DNA from: Micromonosporaceae bacterium KJ-029
GTDB taxonomy: Bacteria; Actinomycetota; Actinomycetes; Mycobacteriales; Micromonosporaceae
DNA: 64,000 nt
Reading direction: 5' to 3'
Assembly: GCA_005402585.1 (NCBI GenBank)
Contig: BIFP01000072.1
Location: forward strand, 1 to 64,000
The translations under genes and the position numbers were made by a program. The first letter of the stretch is position 1; every line of letters begins with the position of its first letter. The notes beneath the pieces were generated by a model. That model was not told the origin of the DNA, did no database searches, and saw nothing but the letters and a program-made list of their open reading frames with translations. Of the stretch, positions 39,145 to 48,670 are shown one piece after another.

Positions 39145-42100
39145 ATGCCGCTCACGCTGCGTGCAACCGAGGTCACCGGGCCGGGCCGGTGGCGCTGGCT
39201 GCTGATCGACGAAACCGGCCGGACGCTCGCCGACCACCAGGTCGACCTCGATCCACAGTGCGTGGAGTTCGAGGCGTTCGCCGACCTGGACGGTTACCTG
39301 CGCCGGAACCGGCTTCCGGATGACCGGCTGGCCAGCGAGGCCGCCATCCTGGACCGGCTCGGCGACTGGATCGGTGCCCGGGTGCTCGGCGAGCAGATCG
39401 GCCGACGCCTGGCCGGCACCGTCCGGGTGGTGGTTCCGGCGGAGGCCGACTTCCTGCTCAGCCGACCGCTCGAACTCGCCGTGGTCGACGGCCGACCGTT
39501 GGCCCGTCGTGACGTGGCCCTGGTCTTCGCGTTGCCGGGAGTCGACCCGTCGGCGGTGCCGGTGCCCAAGCAGCCGGTCGGCGACCGCCTGCGGATCCTG
39601 GCGCTCTTCTCGATGCCGGCACATTCCTCGGTGCTCGCCCTGCGCCGGGAGCGCTACGAGCTCGTGCGTACGGTTCGGGAGATCGCCAGCCGCTCGCGCA
39701 AGGCGATCGAGCTGCGGGTGCTCCAGTACGGCGTGACCCGGGAGCGGCTGGCGGAGACCGCGGAGGAGTATCCGGGCTGGGACGTACTGCACGTCTCCGG
39801 CCATGGGACGCGCGGCACGCTGCTGCTGGAGAAGTCCGACGGAAGCCCGGACGAGGTCGGCACCGACGATCTGATCAAACTGCTCCGCCCGGCCCGGGAC
39901 CGGCTCAAGTTCGCCGTGCTGTCCGCCTGCAACTCCGGGGCCGACCTGGTCGCCAGCACGCTACGGGCGTTGCGGCTGGACGACGCGGCCGACCAGTTGG
40001 AGGAGTCGAGCGACGGCGGGGGTGACGGCGGCCCGACGACCGGCCGTACGTCGGTCGGCCTGGCCCGGGGTCTGGTCGCCGAACTCGGTGTCGCGGTGCT
40101 GGCGATGCGGTACCCGGTGGCCGACACGTTCGCGGTCGAGCTGACCCGGGAGCTGTACCCCCGGCTGCTCGGCTCGGGGCAGCCGGTGGACCGGGCGGCG
40201 GCCTTCGCGATTCCCCGGGCTGCGGGAGAGATCCCGTCCGCCGACCGACCGCCGCTGTCCGTGGGCACCCCGACACTCTTCGGTGGCTCGGCGGCCGGGT
40301 TGCGTCTCGCCCCTCCGCCCGGTGCGGCCGATCTCAACCCGTACGCCGAGCGGATGGTCGGGTTCCGGGAGGAGCCGGAGCGGTTCGTCGGTCGTACCCC
40401 GGCGTTGATCGCGGCGAGCGGCGCCCTCGCGCCGCGCAGCGACCGGGCCGGGGTGCTGTTCCACGGGATGGCCGGCGCCGGCAAGACCTCGTGCGCGCTG
40501 GAGCTGGCCTACCAGCACCAGAACCGGTTCGCCGCGCTGGCCTGGTGGGAGGCGCCGAGCCAGCCGGACGAGTTCGGCCAGGCCCTGAGCAGCCTCGCGC
40601 ACGCCTGGGAGGGGCAACTCGGCCACCACGGGCTGACCATGATGGAGGCGGTGGGAAGCGCGGACGCGCTGCGCCGTTTCCTGCCCCGGCTGCGGGCGGT
40701 GCTGCGGGAGAATGCCCTGCTGCTGGTGCTGGACAACCTGGAGACGCTGCTGTCGGAGGCCCGGACCTGGCGAGACCCGCTCTGGGCACCCCTGATCGAC
40801 ACTCTGCTCGGGCACGGTGGCCTCTCCCGGGTGGTCCTCACCAGCCGGGTGGTACCGGCCGGGCTGGCCGCCGGCCGGTTGCTGACCCTGCCGGTCCACG
40901 CGCTCACGCTGGCCGAGTCGGTACTGCTCGCCAAGGAACTGCCGAACCTCGGGCGGCTGCTGCACGACGAGCCCTCCGCGGTGCGCTCCGCCACCGTCGC
41001 GGCCGATCGGGAACTGGCCCGGCGGGTCCTCGCGGTGGTGCAGGGGCATCCGAAGCTGCTCGAACTGGCCGACGCGGAGGCTGCCGAGCCGGAGGTCCTG
41101 TCGGCTCGCCTGGACGCCGCCTCGGCGGCCGGCCGGGACTCGCCGATGGCCGCGTTCTTCCGTACCGGCACCAGCGAGCTGGGTGGGGAGGACTACCTCA
41201 CCCTGCTCGGCGCCTGGACCACCGCGGCGGTGGCACACCTGCCGGAGGCCGCCCGTGGCCTGGTCGAGTTGCTGGCGCTGGTCGAGGACGACGATCGGGT
41301 GTCCCCGGTGGTCGAGCCGGTCTGGCCGGTGTTCTGGGAGCGGCGCCACAGCGGCACCACGCCGGCACTGGACGGCGTGGTGGCCGCCCTGACCGGGGCG
41401 GCGCTGGTGGCGACCGAGTTCACGGACCCGGAGGACCCGGCCGGGCAGGTCGAGTACCGGCTGCACCCCGGCGTGGCCGAGGCGATCCGCGCCGGCACCG
41501 AGCCGGCGCTGCGGGTCACCGTGGACGAACTGTTGAGTGAACTCTGGACCGGCCTCTACCTGAACGCGCGGCAGGGCGAGAGCCGGGGCGAGCCGGCCAG
41601 TTGGCTGGTGACCCGGGCCGGGCTGGCCGCCGCGCCGTACCTGCTGCGTCAGCGTCGCTGGTCGCTGGCCTCGGGCCTCATCGAACAGGCGAGCGGGCGG
41701 GACAGGTCACCGGCCACCACCCGGCAGGCACTCGGCTACCTGCGACAGATCCTGGACGGGGAGACCGATCCGGCCCGCCGACCCATCGACGAGGCGATGT
41801 ACGCCCGGATGCTGGGCCGGGTCGATCCGCTGGCCGCTCGGCTGCGGCTGCGCCGGGTCATCGACGCCGCCCGGGACGGCGGCGACTACGCCCTGGCCAC
41901 CGGCAGCGCGAGTGATCTGGCCAGTCTGCTGGAGCAGAACGGCGAACTGGCGGCCGCGCTGGAGGTGGCCACCGAGAGCGCGGAACTGACCCGGCTCGCC
42001 GGGCTCGGCCCCTGGACCCAGGCGTTCGACGATGCCCAGCGGTTGGAGATCCTCCGCGAGATGGGCCGGCACCGGGAGGTGCTCGACCAGGTCGAGATCC

Positions 42101-43131
42101 TGCTGGCTCGGCTCGACACGCTTCCCGCCGAGCCCGACCGGACCGAGCTGGCTCGTCCGTACAACGTCCGGGAGGCCGCGCTGGACGTCGCCGTCAAGGC
42201 CGCCGTCGGCCTGGCGGACTGGCCCCGGGCGCTCGACTTCCATCGGCGCCGGCTGGCGAGCAAACGCGAGCGGGGAGCCGACGCGTACGAGATCGCCCGG
42301 ATGGAGTTCAACGCCTACGTACCGCTGCTCCGGCTTGGCGAGCGGGCTGAGGCCGAGCGGGTGTTGTTGCACTGCCAGGCGGTGTTCGAGGCGGTAGGCG
42401 ATCTTGAGGCGCTGGGCGCGGTGCTCAGCGCACGCGCCGATCTCGAGGACGAACGGGACCACCCCGCCGAGGCGGTGGCGCTGGAGCGGGTCGCACTGCG
42501 CTACAAGTCGTTGCACCCCAGGCCGGCGAGTCTCGCGGCCAGCCACCACAACCTGGCGGGCTATCTCCGTCGCGCCGAGTACCCGCCGGCCGAGATCGTG
42601 GCGCACCGGCTCGCCGCCGCGTTGCTCTATCTGGCCAGCGGACGGCGGTCCGACTACGAGGACGGCCTCCGGGCCCTCGCCGGTGACGTACGACGGCATG
42701 GCGACGCCCCGCTACCGGCGGACCTGGCCGAGCTGATCAGCCGGGTGGAGGCGGTGCCCGGGGCGCGGTTCGGTGCGGTACTCGCGGACCTCGTACCCGA
42801 CTCGCAGCAGCGCTCCGCCCTGCTCACGGAGGCGATCGAGACCGCCCGGGCGCTGCCCGTCGAGCTCCTCGCCGGACCGCACCTCGAGCGCTGGGCTTCC
42901 CGCATTCCGGTCGTGGTGGCGGCGGCGCGCGGCGACCAGGCTGCCGCCGAGGCGTTGCAGCCGCTGCTACGGGAGATGGCCGACACCACGGACTGGGCGG
43001 CGCTCGCTGTGGCCATCCACCGGGTCATCGGCGGGGAGCGCGGTGAGGAGCACCTCCTCGACGGGCTCGACGACATCGACACCGCCATCCTCCGCGTCAT
43101 CCTCGCGGGGCTGGCCACCCCACCCGCCTGA
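39145..43131 (+). CDS. CHAT protease - STAND NTPase - helical repeat protein
   Basis: This 1328-residue multidomain protein has an N-terminal region (1-150) and a CHAT caspase-like protease domain with the catalytic pair His220 in LHVSGHGTRG and Cys262 in VLSACNSG. An NTPase domain with Walker A GMAGAGKT at residues 441-448 and Walker B LLLVLDNLE at 525-533 follows, then a long helical C-terminus compatible with TPR-like repeats (about 780-1320). This order is that of STAND signal-transduction NTPases, where the repeats sense a ligand, the NTPase oligomerises and the effector, here a protease, is released. Such proteins are candidate antiphage or cell-death factors. No partner gene for cleavage or sensing is adjacent. 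ATG 39145 lacks a strong ribosome site. Confidence 0.88.
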   Translation: MPLTLRATEVTGPGRWRWLLIDETGRTLADHQVDLDPQCVEFEAFADLDGYLRRNRLPDDRLASEAAILDRLGDWIGARVLGEQIGRRLAGTVRVVVPAEADFLLSRPLELAVVDGRPLARRDVALVFALPGVDPSAVPVPKQPVGDRLRILALFSMPAHSSVLALRRERYELVRTVREIASRSRKAIELRVLQYGVTRERLAETAEEYPGWDVLHVSGHGTRGTLLLEKSDGSPDEVGTDDLIKLLRPARDRLKFAVLSACNSGADLVASTLRALRLDDAADQLEESSDGGGDGGPTTGRTSVGLARGLVAELGVAVLAMRYPVADTFAVELTRELYPRLLGSGQPVDRAAAFAIPRAAGEIPSADRPPLSVGTPTLFGGSAAGLRLAPPPGAADLNPYAERMVGFREEPERFVGRTPALIAASGALAPRSDRAGVLFHGMAGAGKTSCALELAYQHQNRFAALAWWEAPSQPDEFGQALSSLAHAWEGQLGHHGLTMMEAVGSADALRRFLPRLRAVLRENALLLVLDNLETLLSEARTWRDPLWAPLIDTLLGHGGLSRVVLTSRVVPAGLAAGRLLTLPVHALTLAESVLLAKELPNLGRLLHDEPSAVRSATVAADRELARRVLAVVQGHPKLLELADAEAAEPEVLSARLDAASAAGRDSPMAAFFRTGTSELGGEDYLTLLGAWTTAAVAHLPEAARGLVELLALVEDDDRVSPVVEPVWPVFWERRHSGTTPALDGVVAALTGAALVATEFTDPEDPAGQVEYRLHPGVAEAIRAGTEPALRVTVDELLSELWTGLYLNARQGESRGEPASWLVTRAGLAAAPYLLRQRRWSLASGLIEQASGRDRSPATTRQALGYLRQILDGETDPARRPIDEAMYARMLGRVDPLAARLRLRRVIDAARDGGDYALATGSASDLASLLEQNGELAAALEVATESAELTRLAGLGPWTQAFDDAQRLEILREMGRHREVLDQVEILLARLDTLPAEPDRTELARPYNVREAALDVAVKAAVGLADWPRALDFHRRRLASKRERGADAYEIARMEFNAYVPLLRLGERAEAERVLLHCQAVFEAVGDLEALGAVLSARADLEDERDHPAEAVALERVALRYKSLHPRPASLAASHHNLAGYLRRAEYPPAEIVAHRLAAALLYLASGRRSDYEDGLRALAGDVRRHGDAPLPADLAELISRVEAVPGARFGAVLADLVPDSQQRSALLTEAIETARALPVELLAGPHLERWASRIPVVVAAARGDQAAAEALQPLLREMADTTDWAALAVAIHRVIGGERGEEHLLDGLDDIDTAILRVILAGLATPPA

Positions 43132-43132
43132 C

Positions 43133-44896
43133 TCAGCCCGGTGGTTCCGGGGTGAGCCGGTGCCGGGCCACCGGGCGGAGGTGACCGTCGCTGGTGGTGC
43201 CCTCGATCATCACCTCGGCGGCCCGTCCGGCGTGCGTCAGCGTCGCCACCGCGTTGCCGAAATATGGCCCGGACAGCTTGCGCCACTTCACCGCGGACCG
43301 GCGCACCCCGGCCGTGCGGGCCAGCGCCCTGGTCGCCCCGGCCGGCCCGCGCGCCCAGCTGAGCCGCATCAGCGGGCGGATCCCGGCCGGCACCTGGTTG
43401 TGGATCGGTGAACAGGTGAGCTGGTGCACCGGGGTGCGTACGGCCGGGTCGGCGAACCGGACCCGGGCCGCGTACGAGTGGTGCACGTCGCCGGAGAGCA
43501 CGCTGATCGACGCCGGTGGCGGGTACGCCGGGCCGGCTCCCTTGCGGTCGTCGGGCGTACCGGCGGTGCCGCTGCCGATCCGGGCGAACAGCGCGGCGAG
43601 GGCGTCGAACGAGCGGCGGAACGCCCCCCAGTGCTCCAGGTCGAGCGCGCGGCGCAGCCGTTCGGCCAGCCCGGCGACCCACGGCCGCCGGGAGTCGGCC
43701 AGTTTCTCGTTCCACGCCTCGACGTGGTGGATGCCGGGCGGCAGCAACCAGGGCAGTGAGGAACCGACCACCAGGTGGTCGTAGCTGCCGTGGGCGCGGT
43801 CGACGAACCACGACCACTCGCCGGGCGGCAGCATGGCCCGCCGGCCCGGCACCAGTACCCGGTTGCACCGGGTGTCCAGCATCACCAGGCGGGTCCGGCC
43901 CAGGTCGAGCGCGTAGCTGAACTGGTAACCGCGCGTGTCCACGGAGTGAGCGGAGCGGGCCCCGTGGTCGGCCGCGGAAGACCGGCTCGGCTCGGTGTCG
44001 TGCGTCAAATCGGCCTCGGTGTCGACCCGCTGGCCGAACTCGCGCAGCACCCCGGTGGCGTCCTCGGCCGCGCTCACCTTCGCGAAGACCGGATCGGCGG
44101 CGATCTCGTCCGGCGCGAGGTTCCCCAGGTGCTGGTACACCCAGTAGGAGGCCAGGCCGCTGCCGATCCGCTCGGCCCACCAGGGCTGTTCGCGCATCTC
44201 GGCCCGCCAGGACGCCGAGGTGTTCCAGTCGTCGATGATCTCGTGGTCGTCGAAGATCATCACGCTCGGCACGGTGGAGAACAGCCAGCGGATCTCCGGG
44301 TCGCTCCACGACTCCAGGTAGAGCTTGGTGTACTCGTCGAAGCTGACCACCTGGTCGCTCGGCGCGCCCGCGGGTCGCCGTCGGCGCCGGCGCAGCAGTC
44401 GTTTCATGGTGGGCGAGGTCTCGTCGGCGTAGACCTGGTCGCCGAGCAGCACCAGCAGGTCGGGCAGGGCCGCCGGGTCGGGGTCGGCGAGCACCCGTCG
44501 GGTGTACGCGTCGAGCGCGTCCGGGGGCAGCCTGCGGGTGGTGGCGTGCTGGGTGGTCTCCCGGCAGGACCCGAAGAGCAGCCGGACCGGCTGGTCGCGG
44601 TCGTCGGCGGCGCGGGTACGGATCACGCTGGGCGGGAAGCGGCTGTCCGGCAGCGGCCAGACCACCTCGTCGTCGACCAGCACCTGGTAGGTGGTGGCAC
44701 TGTCCGGGGCGAGACCGTCCACCACCACGAGCGCGTAATGGTGGTCGTACGCGGAGAAGGTGGGTGCCGTGCCGGTGGCGCCGCCGGCCGTGCGGACGGT
44801 GACCACGGCGGGCGCCGTGGTCTCGACCCACACGGTGGCCCGCGTGCCGACGACCCGCCGCAGCAGCGGACCGATGAGCAGCTGAGCGGCAGGCAT
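43133..44896 (-). CDS. PhoD-like alkaline phosphatase/phosphodiesterase
   Basis: This 587-residue protein of the PhoD superfamily has an N-terminal FN3-like domain (VGTRATVWVETTAPAVVTV), then LLFGSCRETT, the metal-binding LLVLLGDQVYADE, MIFDDHEIIDDWN, MLDTRCNR and VLSGDVHHSYAAR. No signal peptide or Tat motif is present, so it is probably cytoplasmic, unlike classical secreted PhoD. I chose ATG 44894-44896 because GGAGG lies at the right distance; the frame is open upstream without a site. It converges with the CHAT gene, one base between stops. Confidence 0.9.
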   Translation of the reverse strand: MPAAQLLIGPLLRRVVGTRATVWVETTAPAVVTVRTAGGATGTAPTFSAYDHHYALVVVDGLAPDSATTYQVLVDDEVVWPLPDSRFPPSVIRTRAADDRDQPVRLLFGSCRETTQHATTRRLPPDALDAYTRRVLADPDPAALPDLLVLLGDQVYADETSPTMKRLLRRRRRRPAGAPSDQVVSFDEYTKLYLESWSDPEIRWLFSTVPSVMIFDDHEIIDDWNTSASWRAEMREQPWWAERIGSGLASYWVYQHLGNLAPDEIAADPVFAKVSAAEDATGVLREFGQRVDTEADLTHDTEPSRSSAADHGARSAHSVDTRGYQFSYALDLGRTRLVMLDTRCNRVLVPGRRAMLPPGEWSWFVDRAHGSYDHLVVGSSLPWLLPPGIHHVEAWNEKLADSRRPWVAGLAERLRRALDLEHWGAFRRSFDALAALFARIGSGTAGTPDDRKGAGPAYPPPASISVLSGDVHHSYAARVRFADPAVRTPVHQLTCSPIHNQVPAGIRPLMRLSWARGPAGATRALARTAGVRRSAVKWRKLSGPYFGNAVATLTHAGRAAEVMIEGTTSDGHLRPVARHRLTPEPPG

Positions 44897-45042
44897 GGCG
44901 AACCTCCGAGGCGTGGGAACTCCCTCCTTACTACCCCGTTGGCGGTCGGAGCACTGCTGGCTGGCCGAGCCGGTCGCCGACCGCCGGCCGCCGAGGGCGC
45001 GGTGGATGAGACGCCGTCGCGGGCATCTGACAGGATTTCCGC

Positions 45043-46230
45043 ATGATGGACTACCTCCTCGTCGCACTCGCCCTGCTCGGCGTGCTCATCCTCGCCGGGA
45101 TCGGGCTGGTCGTGCCGCGGCTACGCCGGCGGCCGGAGCCGCCGTTGCCGCGTACGGAGGTCGACACCCGGGCCGAGGAGGGCCTCGCCGGACCGCCGGT
45201 GCAGGCGCCGGAGTCCGACCTGTCCACCGGCGTGCTGGTCGAGCCGCCGGTCATCGAGGTGCCGGCCCCGGTCGTCGAGGTGCCCGAGCCCACCGCCGGC
45301 CGGCTGGTGCGGCTGCGGTCCCGGCTGTCCCGCTCGCAGAACGTGTTCGGCAAGGGGCTGCTCGGCCTGCTCAGCCGCGACCGGCTCGACGAGGACGTTT
45401 GGGAGGAGATCGAGGACAGCCTGATCACCGCGGACGTGGGGGTCGACGCCACCCGCGAGATCGTCGACCGGCTGCGGGAACGGACCCGGGTGCTGGGCAC
45501 CCGGTCGGTCGCCGAACTGCGCGCCCTGCTCGGCGCCGAGCTGGTCAACGCGCTCGACCCGGGCCTGGACCGCTCCCTGCGCACGGCGGCGAAGGAGGGC
45601 GTGCCGGCGGTGCTGCTGGTCGTCGGCGTCAACGGCGCCGGCAAGACCACCACCTGCGGCAAGATCGCTCGGGTGCTCATCGCCGACGGCCGCAGCGTGC
45701 TGCTCGGCGCGGCTGACACCTTCCGGGCCGCCGCCGCCGACCAGCTGGAGACCTGGGCCGGGCGGGTCGGCGCCGAGACCGTCCGCGGCCCCGAGGGCGC
45801 CGACCCGGCCAGCGTCGCCTTCGACGCGGTCCGGCGCGGCATCGACACCGGCGTGGACACCGTGCTCGTCGACACCGCCGGCCGCCTGCAGAACAAGATC
45901 GGCCTGATGGACGAGCTGGGCAAGGTCAAGCGGGTGGTGGAGAAGCACGGCCCGATCGACGAGACCCTGCTGGTGCTCGACGCCACCACCGGCCAGAACG
46001 GGCTGGAGCAGGCTCGGGTCTTCACCGAGGTGGTCAACGTCACCGGGGTGGTGCTCACCAAGCTCGACGGCACGGCAAAGGGCGGCATCGTGATCGCCGT
46101 GCAGCGCAAGCTCGGCATCCCGGTGAAGCTGGTCGGCCTCGGCGAGGGCCCGGACGACCTGGCCCCGTTCGACCCCGCGCAGTTCGTCGACGCGCTGCTG
46201 GGCTCTGAGGCCCCCGGGCAGACCGCGTAA
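45043..46230 (+). CDS. ftsY: Signal recognition particle receptor FtsY
   Basis: FtsY docks SRP-ribosome complexes at the membrane. The 395-residue protein has an N-terminal transmembrane helix (YLLVALALLGVLILAGIGLVV), which is typical of actinobacterial FtsY, then an acidic/Pro linker and the NG GTPase domain. In that domain are Walker A GVNGAGKTT near residue 196, LLGAADTFRAAAADQL, VDTAGRL and the TKLDGTAKGG closing loop. AGGA precedes ATG 45043. Its partner ffh is 10 kb downstream, with the nitrogen operon in between. Confidence 0.97.
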   Translation: MMDYLLVALALLGVLILAGIGLVVPRLRRRPEPPLPRTEVDTRAEEGLAGPPVQAPESDLSTGVLVEPPVIEVPAPVVEVPEPTAGRLVRLRSRLSRSQNVFGKGLLGLLSRDRLDEDVWEEIEDSLITADVGVDATREIVDRLRERTRVLGTRSVAELRALLGAELVNALDPGLDRSLRTAAKEGVPAVLLVVGVNGAGKTTTCGKIARVLIADGRSVLLGAADTFRAAAADQLETWAGRVGAETVRGPEGADPASVAFDAVRRGIDTGVDTVLVDTAGRLQNKIGLMDELGKVKRVVEKHGPIDETLLVLDATTGQNGLEQARVFTEVVNVTGVVLTKLDGTAKGGIVIAVQRKLGIPVKLVGLGEGPDDLAPFDPAQFVDALLGSEAPGQTA

Positions 46231-46311
46231 CCTCGGGTGACCAGAGACAATCGCGCGTACGCGGGTTGGCGCGACCCGAGCCACCCGTCGCAGCGCCTCG
46301 GGAGACCGTAC

Positions 46312-47100
46312 GTGACTTCGCAGGAGATCCCCCTGCACGGCGGGAACGTGAGCACCGTGGTCCGGGTGGGCGACACGGTCCGGCGCAACGCCGGGCCCTG
46401 GACACCGTCGGTGCACGCCCTGCTGCGTCACCTGGAGTACGTCGGGTTCACCGGCGCTCCCCGGGCGCTGGGCATGGACGAGCGCAACCGGGAGGTGCTG
46501 TCGTACCTGGAGGGGGAGTGCGGGGAGTACCCGCTGGCCCCGCACTGGGTCACCGACGAGGCGCTGGTCACCGTCGCCACCATGCTGCGGATGTTCCACG
46601 ACGCCCAGTACGGTTTCGCCCCGGCGCCGGGTGCGGTGTGGCGCTCGTTCGGGCCGCCGCCACCGGACACCGAGGTCATCTGCCACCACGACGCCGCACC
46701 GCACAACGTGATCTGGCGGCCTGACGGCACCCTCGGGCTGATCGATTTCGATCTCGCCTCACCCGGCGCGCGGATCTACGACGTGGCGTACGCGGCCTGG
46801 ACCTGGGTGCCGATCTTCTCCGACCGGGACTCGATCACCCTCGGCTGGACGCATCCGGACCGGCCCCGCCGGTTGCGGCTGTTCGCCGACGCGTACGGGC
46901 TGATCCCGCGCGACCGGCACCGGCTGATCCGGACCATCCGTAAGCGGATCGTCGACCACGTCGAGGGCATCCGCCGGATGGCCGCCGCCGGAGAGCCGGC
47001 CTTCGTCCGGATCGTGCACAAGGGCCACCTGCGCCGGCCGATGCGGGACCTGCGGCTGCTCGACTACGAGCGGCAGGCCCTCGAGTACGCCCTGCAGTGA
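46312..47100 (+). CDS. Aminoglycoside-phosphotransferase-fold kinase (APH family)
   Basis: This 262-residue protein with the APH/choline-kinase fold has the Brenner motif CHHDAAPHNVIW (HxDxxxxN) and the metal-binding LIDFDLASPG, so the catalytic Asp, Asn and second Asp are present. The Gly-rich N-terminal lobe has GGNVSTVVRVGDTVRR, which is weak but typical. The substrate is unknown, and antibiotic resistance should not be assumed. I chose GTG 46312 because GGGAG precedes it by 7 bases; an earlier in-frame GTG at 46237 lacks a site. It lies between ftsY and amt. Confidence 0.82.
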   Translation: MTSQEIPLHGGNVSTVVRVGDTVRRNAGPWTPSVHALLRHLEYVGFTGAPRALGMDERNREVLSYLEGECGEYPLAPHWVTDEALVTVATMLRMFHDAQYGFAPAPGAVWRSFGPPPPDTEVICHHDAAPHNVIWRPDGTLGLIDFDLASPGARIYDVAYAAWTWVPIFSDRDSITLGWTHPDRPRRLRLFADAYGLIPRDRHRLIRTIRKRIVDHVEGIRRMAAAGEPAFVRIVHKGHLRRPMRDLRLLDYERQALEYALQ

Positions 47101-47171
47101 TCCGTCGGCGGATCGACCCGCACCGAACAGTCGATCCGCCCCCCGCCGAGTCGCCGAGGTGTGCGACTTTC

Positions 47172-47208
47172 TTCACACGTCCGAAACAACCCGTCACGGT
47201 TCGGAAAC
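47172..47208 (+). promoter_or_regulatory. GlnR-type nitrogen regulatory site upstream of amt-glnB-glnD
   Basis: Two consecutive gTnAc-n6-GAAAC half-site pairs are present: TTCAC-acgtcc-GAAAC at 47172-47187 and GTCAC-ggttcg-GAAAC at 47193-47208, separated by 5 bases. This matches the published actinobacterial GlnR consensus. It lies about 110 bp before the amt start, in the operon promoter region. The remainder of 47101-47319 contains the likely core promoter. Confidence 0.78.
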
Positions 47209-47319
47209 CAGCCGGGGACCCTGGGTGAAACAGCCGACTACCAGGCTTCCGCGCAACCGGCGTACGGGCGATGCTGCGCGATGCCGGGAGGGAGGGAAAA
47301 CAACCCGAGAGGAGGCAGC

Positions 47320-48645
47320 GTGCCGGAGCTAGATTCTGGTGCCACCGCCTGGATTTTGACTTCAGCCGCGCTGGTGTTGCTCATGACGCCCGGCCTGGCG
47401 CTGTTCTACGGCGGTATGACGCGATCCAAGTCCGTGCTCAACATGATGATGATGAGCTTCGGGGCGATCGGTCTGGTCAGCCTGTTGTGGGTGTTCTACG
47501 GCTACAGCATCGCCTTCAGCGGAGACCTCGGCGGGATCACCGGTGATCTCTCCGCCGCCGGCCTGCGCGGAATGCTGGAGAGCGGCACCGAGGGCGGCAT
47601 CCCCGACCTGCTGTTCGCCGGTTTCCAGCTGATGTTCGCCGTGATCACCGTCGCCCTGATCAGCGGCGCGATCGCCGACCGGGCCAAGTTCGGCCCGTGG
47701 CTGCTCTTCGCCGGCCTGTGGGCCACCCTGGTCTACTTCCCGGTGGCGCACTGGGTCTGGGGCGGCGGCTGGATCGGCGAACTGGGCGTGCTCGACTTCG
47801 CCGGTGGCACCGCGGTGCACATCAACGCCGGTGCCGCGGCGCTCGCCCTGGCGCTCGTACTGGGCCGGCGGGTCGGCTGGCCGAAGGACAAGTTCAAGCC
47901 GCACAACCTGCCGATGGTGCTGCTCGGTGCCGGCCTGCTGTGGTTCGGCTGGTTCGGCTTCAACGCCGGCTCGGCCGGCGCGGCCGACGGCGCCGCCGCC
48001 GTCTCGCTGATCAACACCCAGGTCGCCACCGCCGCCGCCGTGCTCGGCTGGATCGTGGTCGAGTGGCTCCGCGACGGCAAGCCGACCACGCTCGGCGCGG
48101 CCTCCGGCGCGATCGCCGGTCTGGTCGGTATCACCCCCGCCTGTGCGTTCCTGGAGCCGCTGGGCGCGATCGCCCTCGGCCTGATCGCCGGTGCGGTCTG
48201 CGCGCTGGCCGTGGGGCTGAAGTACCGGTTCAAGTACGACGACTCGCTCGACGTGGTGGCCGTGCACATGGTCGGCGGCATCATCGGCTCGCTGCTCATC
48301 GGCTTCCTGGCCATCGAGGTGCTCGCCGGTGAGGGCAACGACGGTCTGCTCTACGGTGGTGGCATCGCGCTGCTGGGCAAGCAGGTCGTCGGTGTGGTCG
48401 CCGTGCTGATCTACTCGTTCGTGGTCGCGTACGTGATCGGCTTCGCGATCGAGAAGACGATCGGCTTCCGGGCCAGCGCCGACGCCGAGGTCGAGGGCAT
48501 CGACAACGCCGAGCACGCGGAGAGCGCGTACGAGTTCAGCTCCACCGGTGGCGGTGGTGCGTTCGCCGCCGCGGGCATCGCCCCTTCGGCCACGCCGACG
48601 AAGACAGGGTCAACCGAACCGGTAAGCGAGAAGGTCGCCGGCTAA
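47320..48645 (+). CDS. amt: Ammonium transporter
   Basis: This 441-residue Amt channel has 11 expected transmembrane helices. Hallmarks are ALVLLMTPGLALFYGGM, DFAGGTAVHINAGAAAL (with the pore His), LLWFGWFGFNAGSA and VAVHMVGGIIGSLLIG with the second pore His. An Ala/Ser-rich cytoplasmic tail is about 50 residues long. GTG 47320 follows GAGGAGG closely; an earlier open extension lacks such a site. It forms an operon with glnB and glnD. GlnB closes Amt channels, and expression is likely raised by GlnR under nitrogen limitation. Confidence 0.97.
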   Translation: MPELDSGATAWILTSAALVLLMTPGLALFYGGMTRSKSVLNMMMMSFGAIGLVSLLWVFYGYSIAFSGDLGGITGDLSAAGLRGMLESGTEGGIPDLLFAGFQLMFAVITVALISGAIADRAKFGPWLLFAGLWATLVYFPVAHWVWGGGWIGELGVLDFAGGTAVHINAGAAALALALVLGRRVGWPKDKFKPHNLPMVLLGAGLLWFGWFGFNAGSAGAADGAAAVSLINTQVATAAAVLGWIVVEWLRDGKPTTLGAASGAIAGLVGITPACAFLEPLGAIALGLIAGAVCALAVGLKYRFKYDDSLDVVAVHMVGGIIGSLLIGFLAIEVLAGEGNDGLLYGGGIALLGKQVVGVVAVLIYSFVVAYVIGFAIEKTIGFRASADAEVEGIDNAEHAESAYEFSSTGGGGAFAAAGIAPSATPTKTGSTEPVSEKVAG

Positions 48646-48670
48646 CGTTCCTGAGATGGAGGGGTTGGAC

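Noticed and set aside
46312..47100. Aminoglycoside resistance gene
   Set aside because: It has the APH kinase motifs, but the family is broad and nothing indicates an antibiotic substrate.
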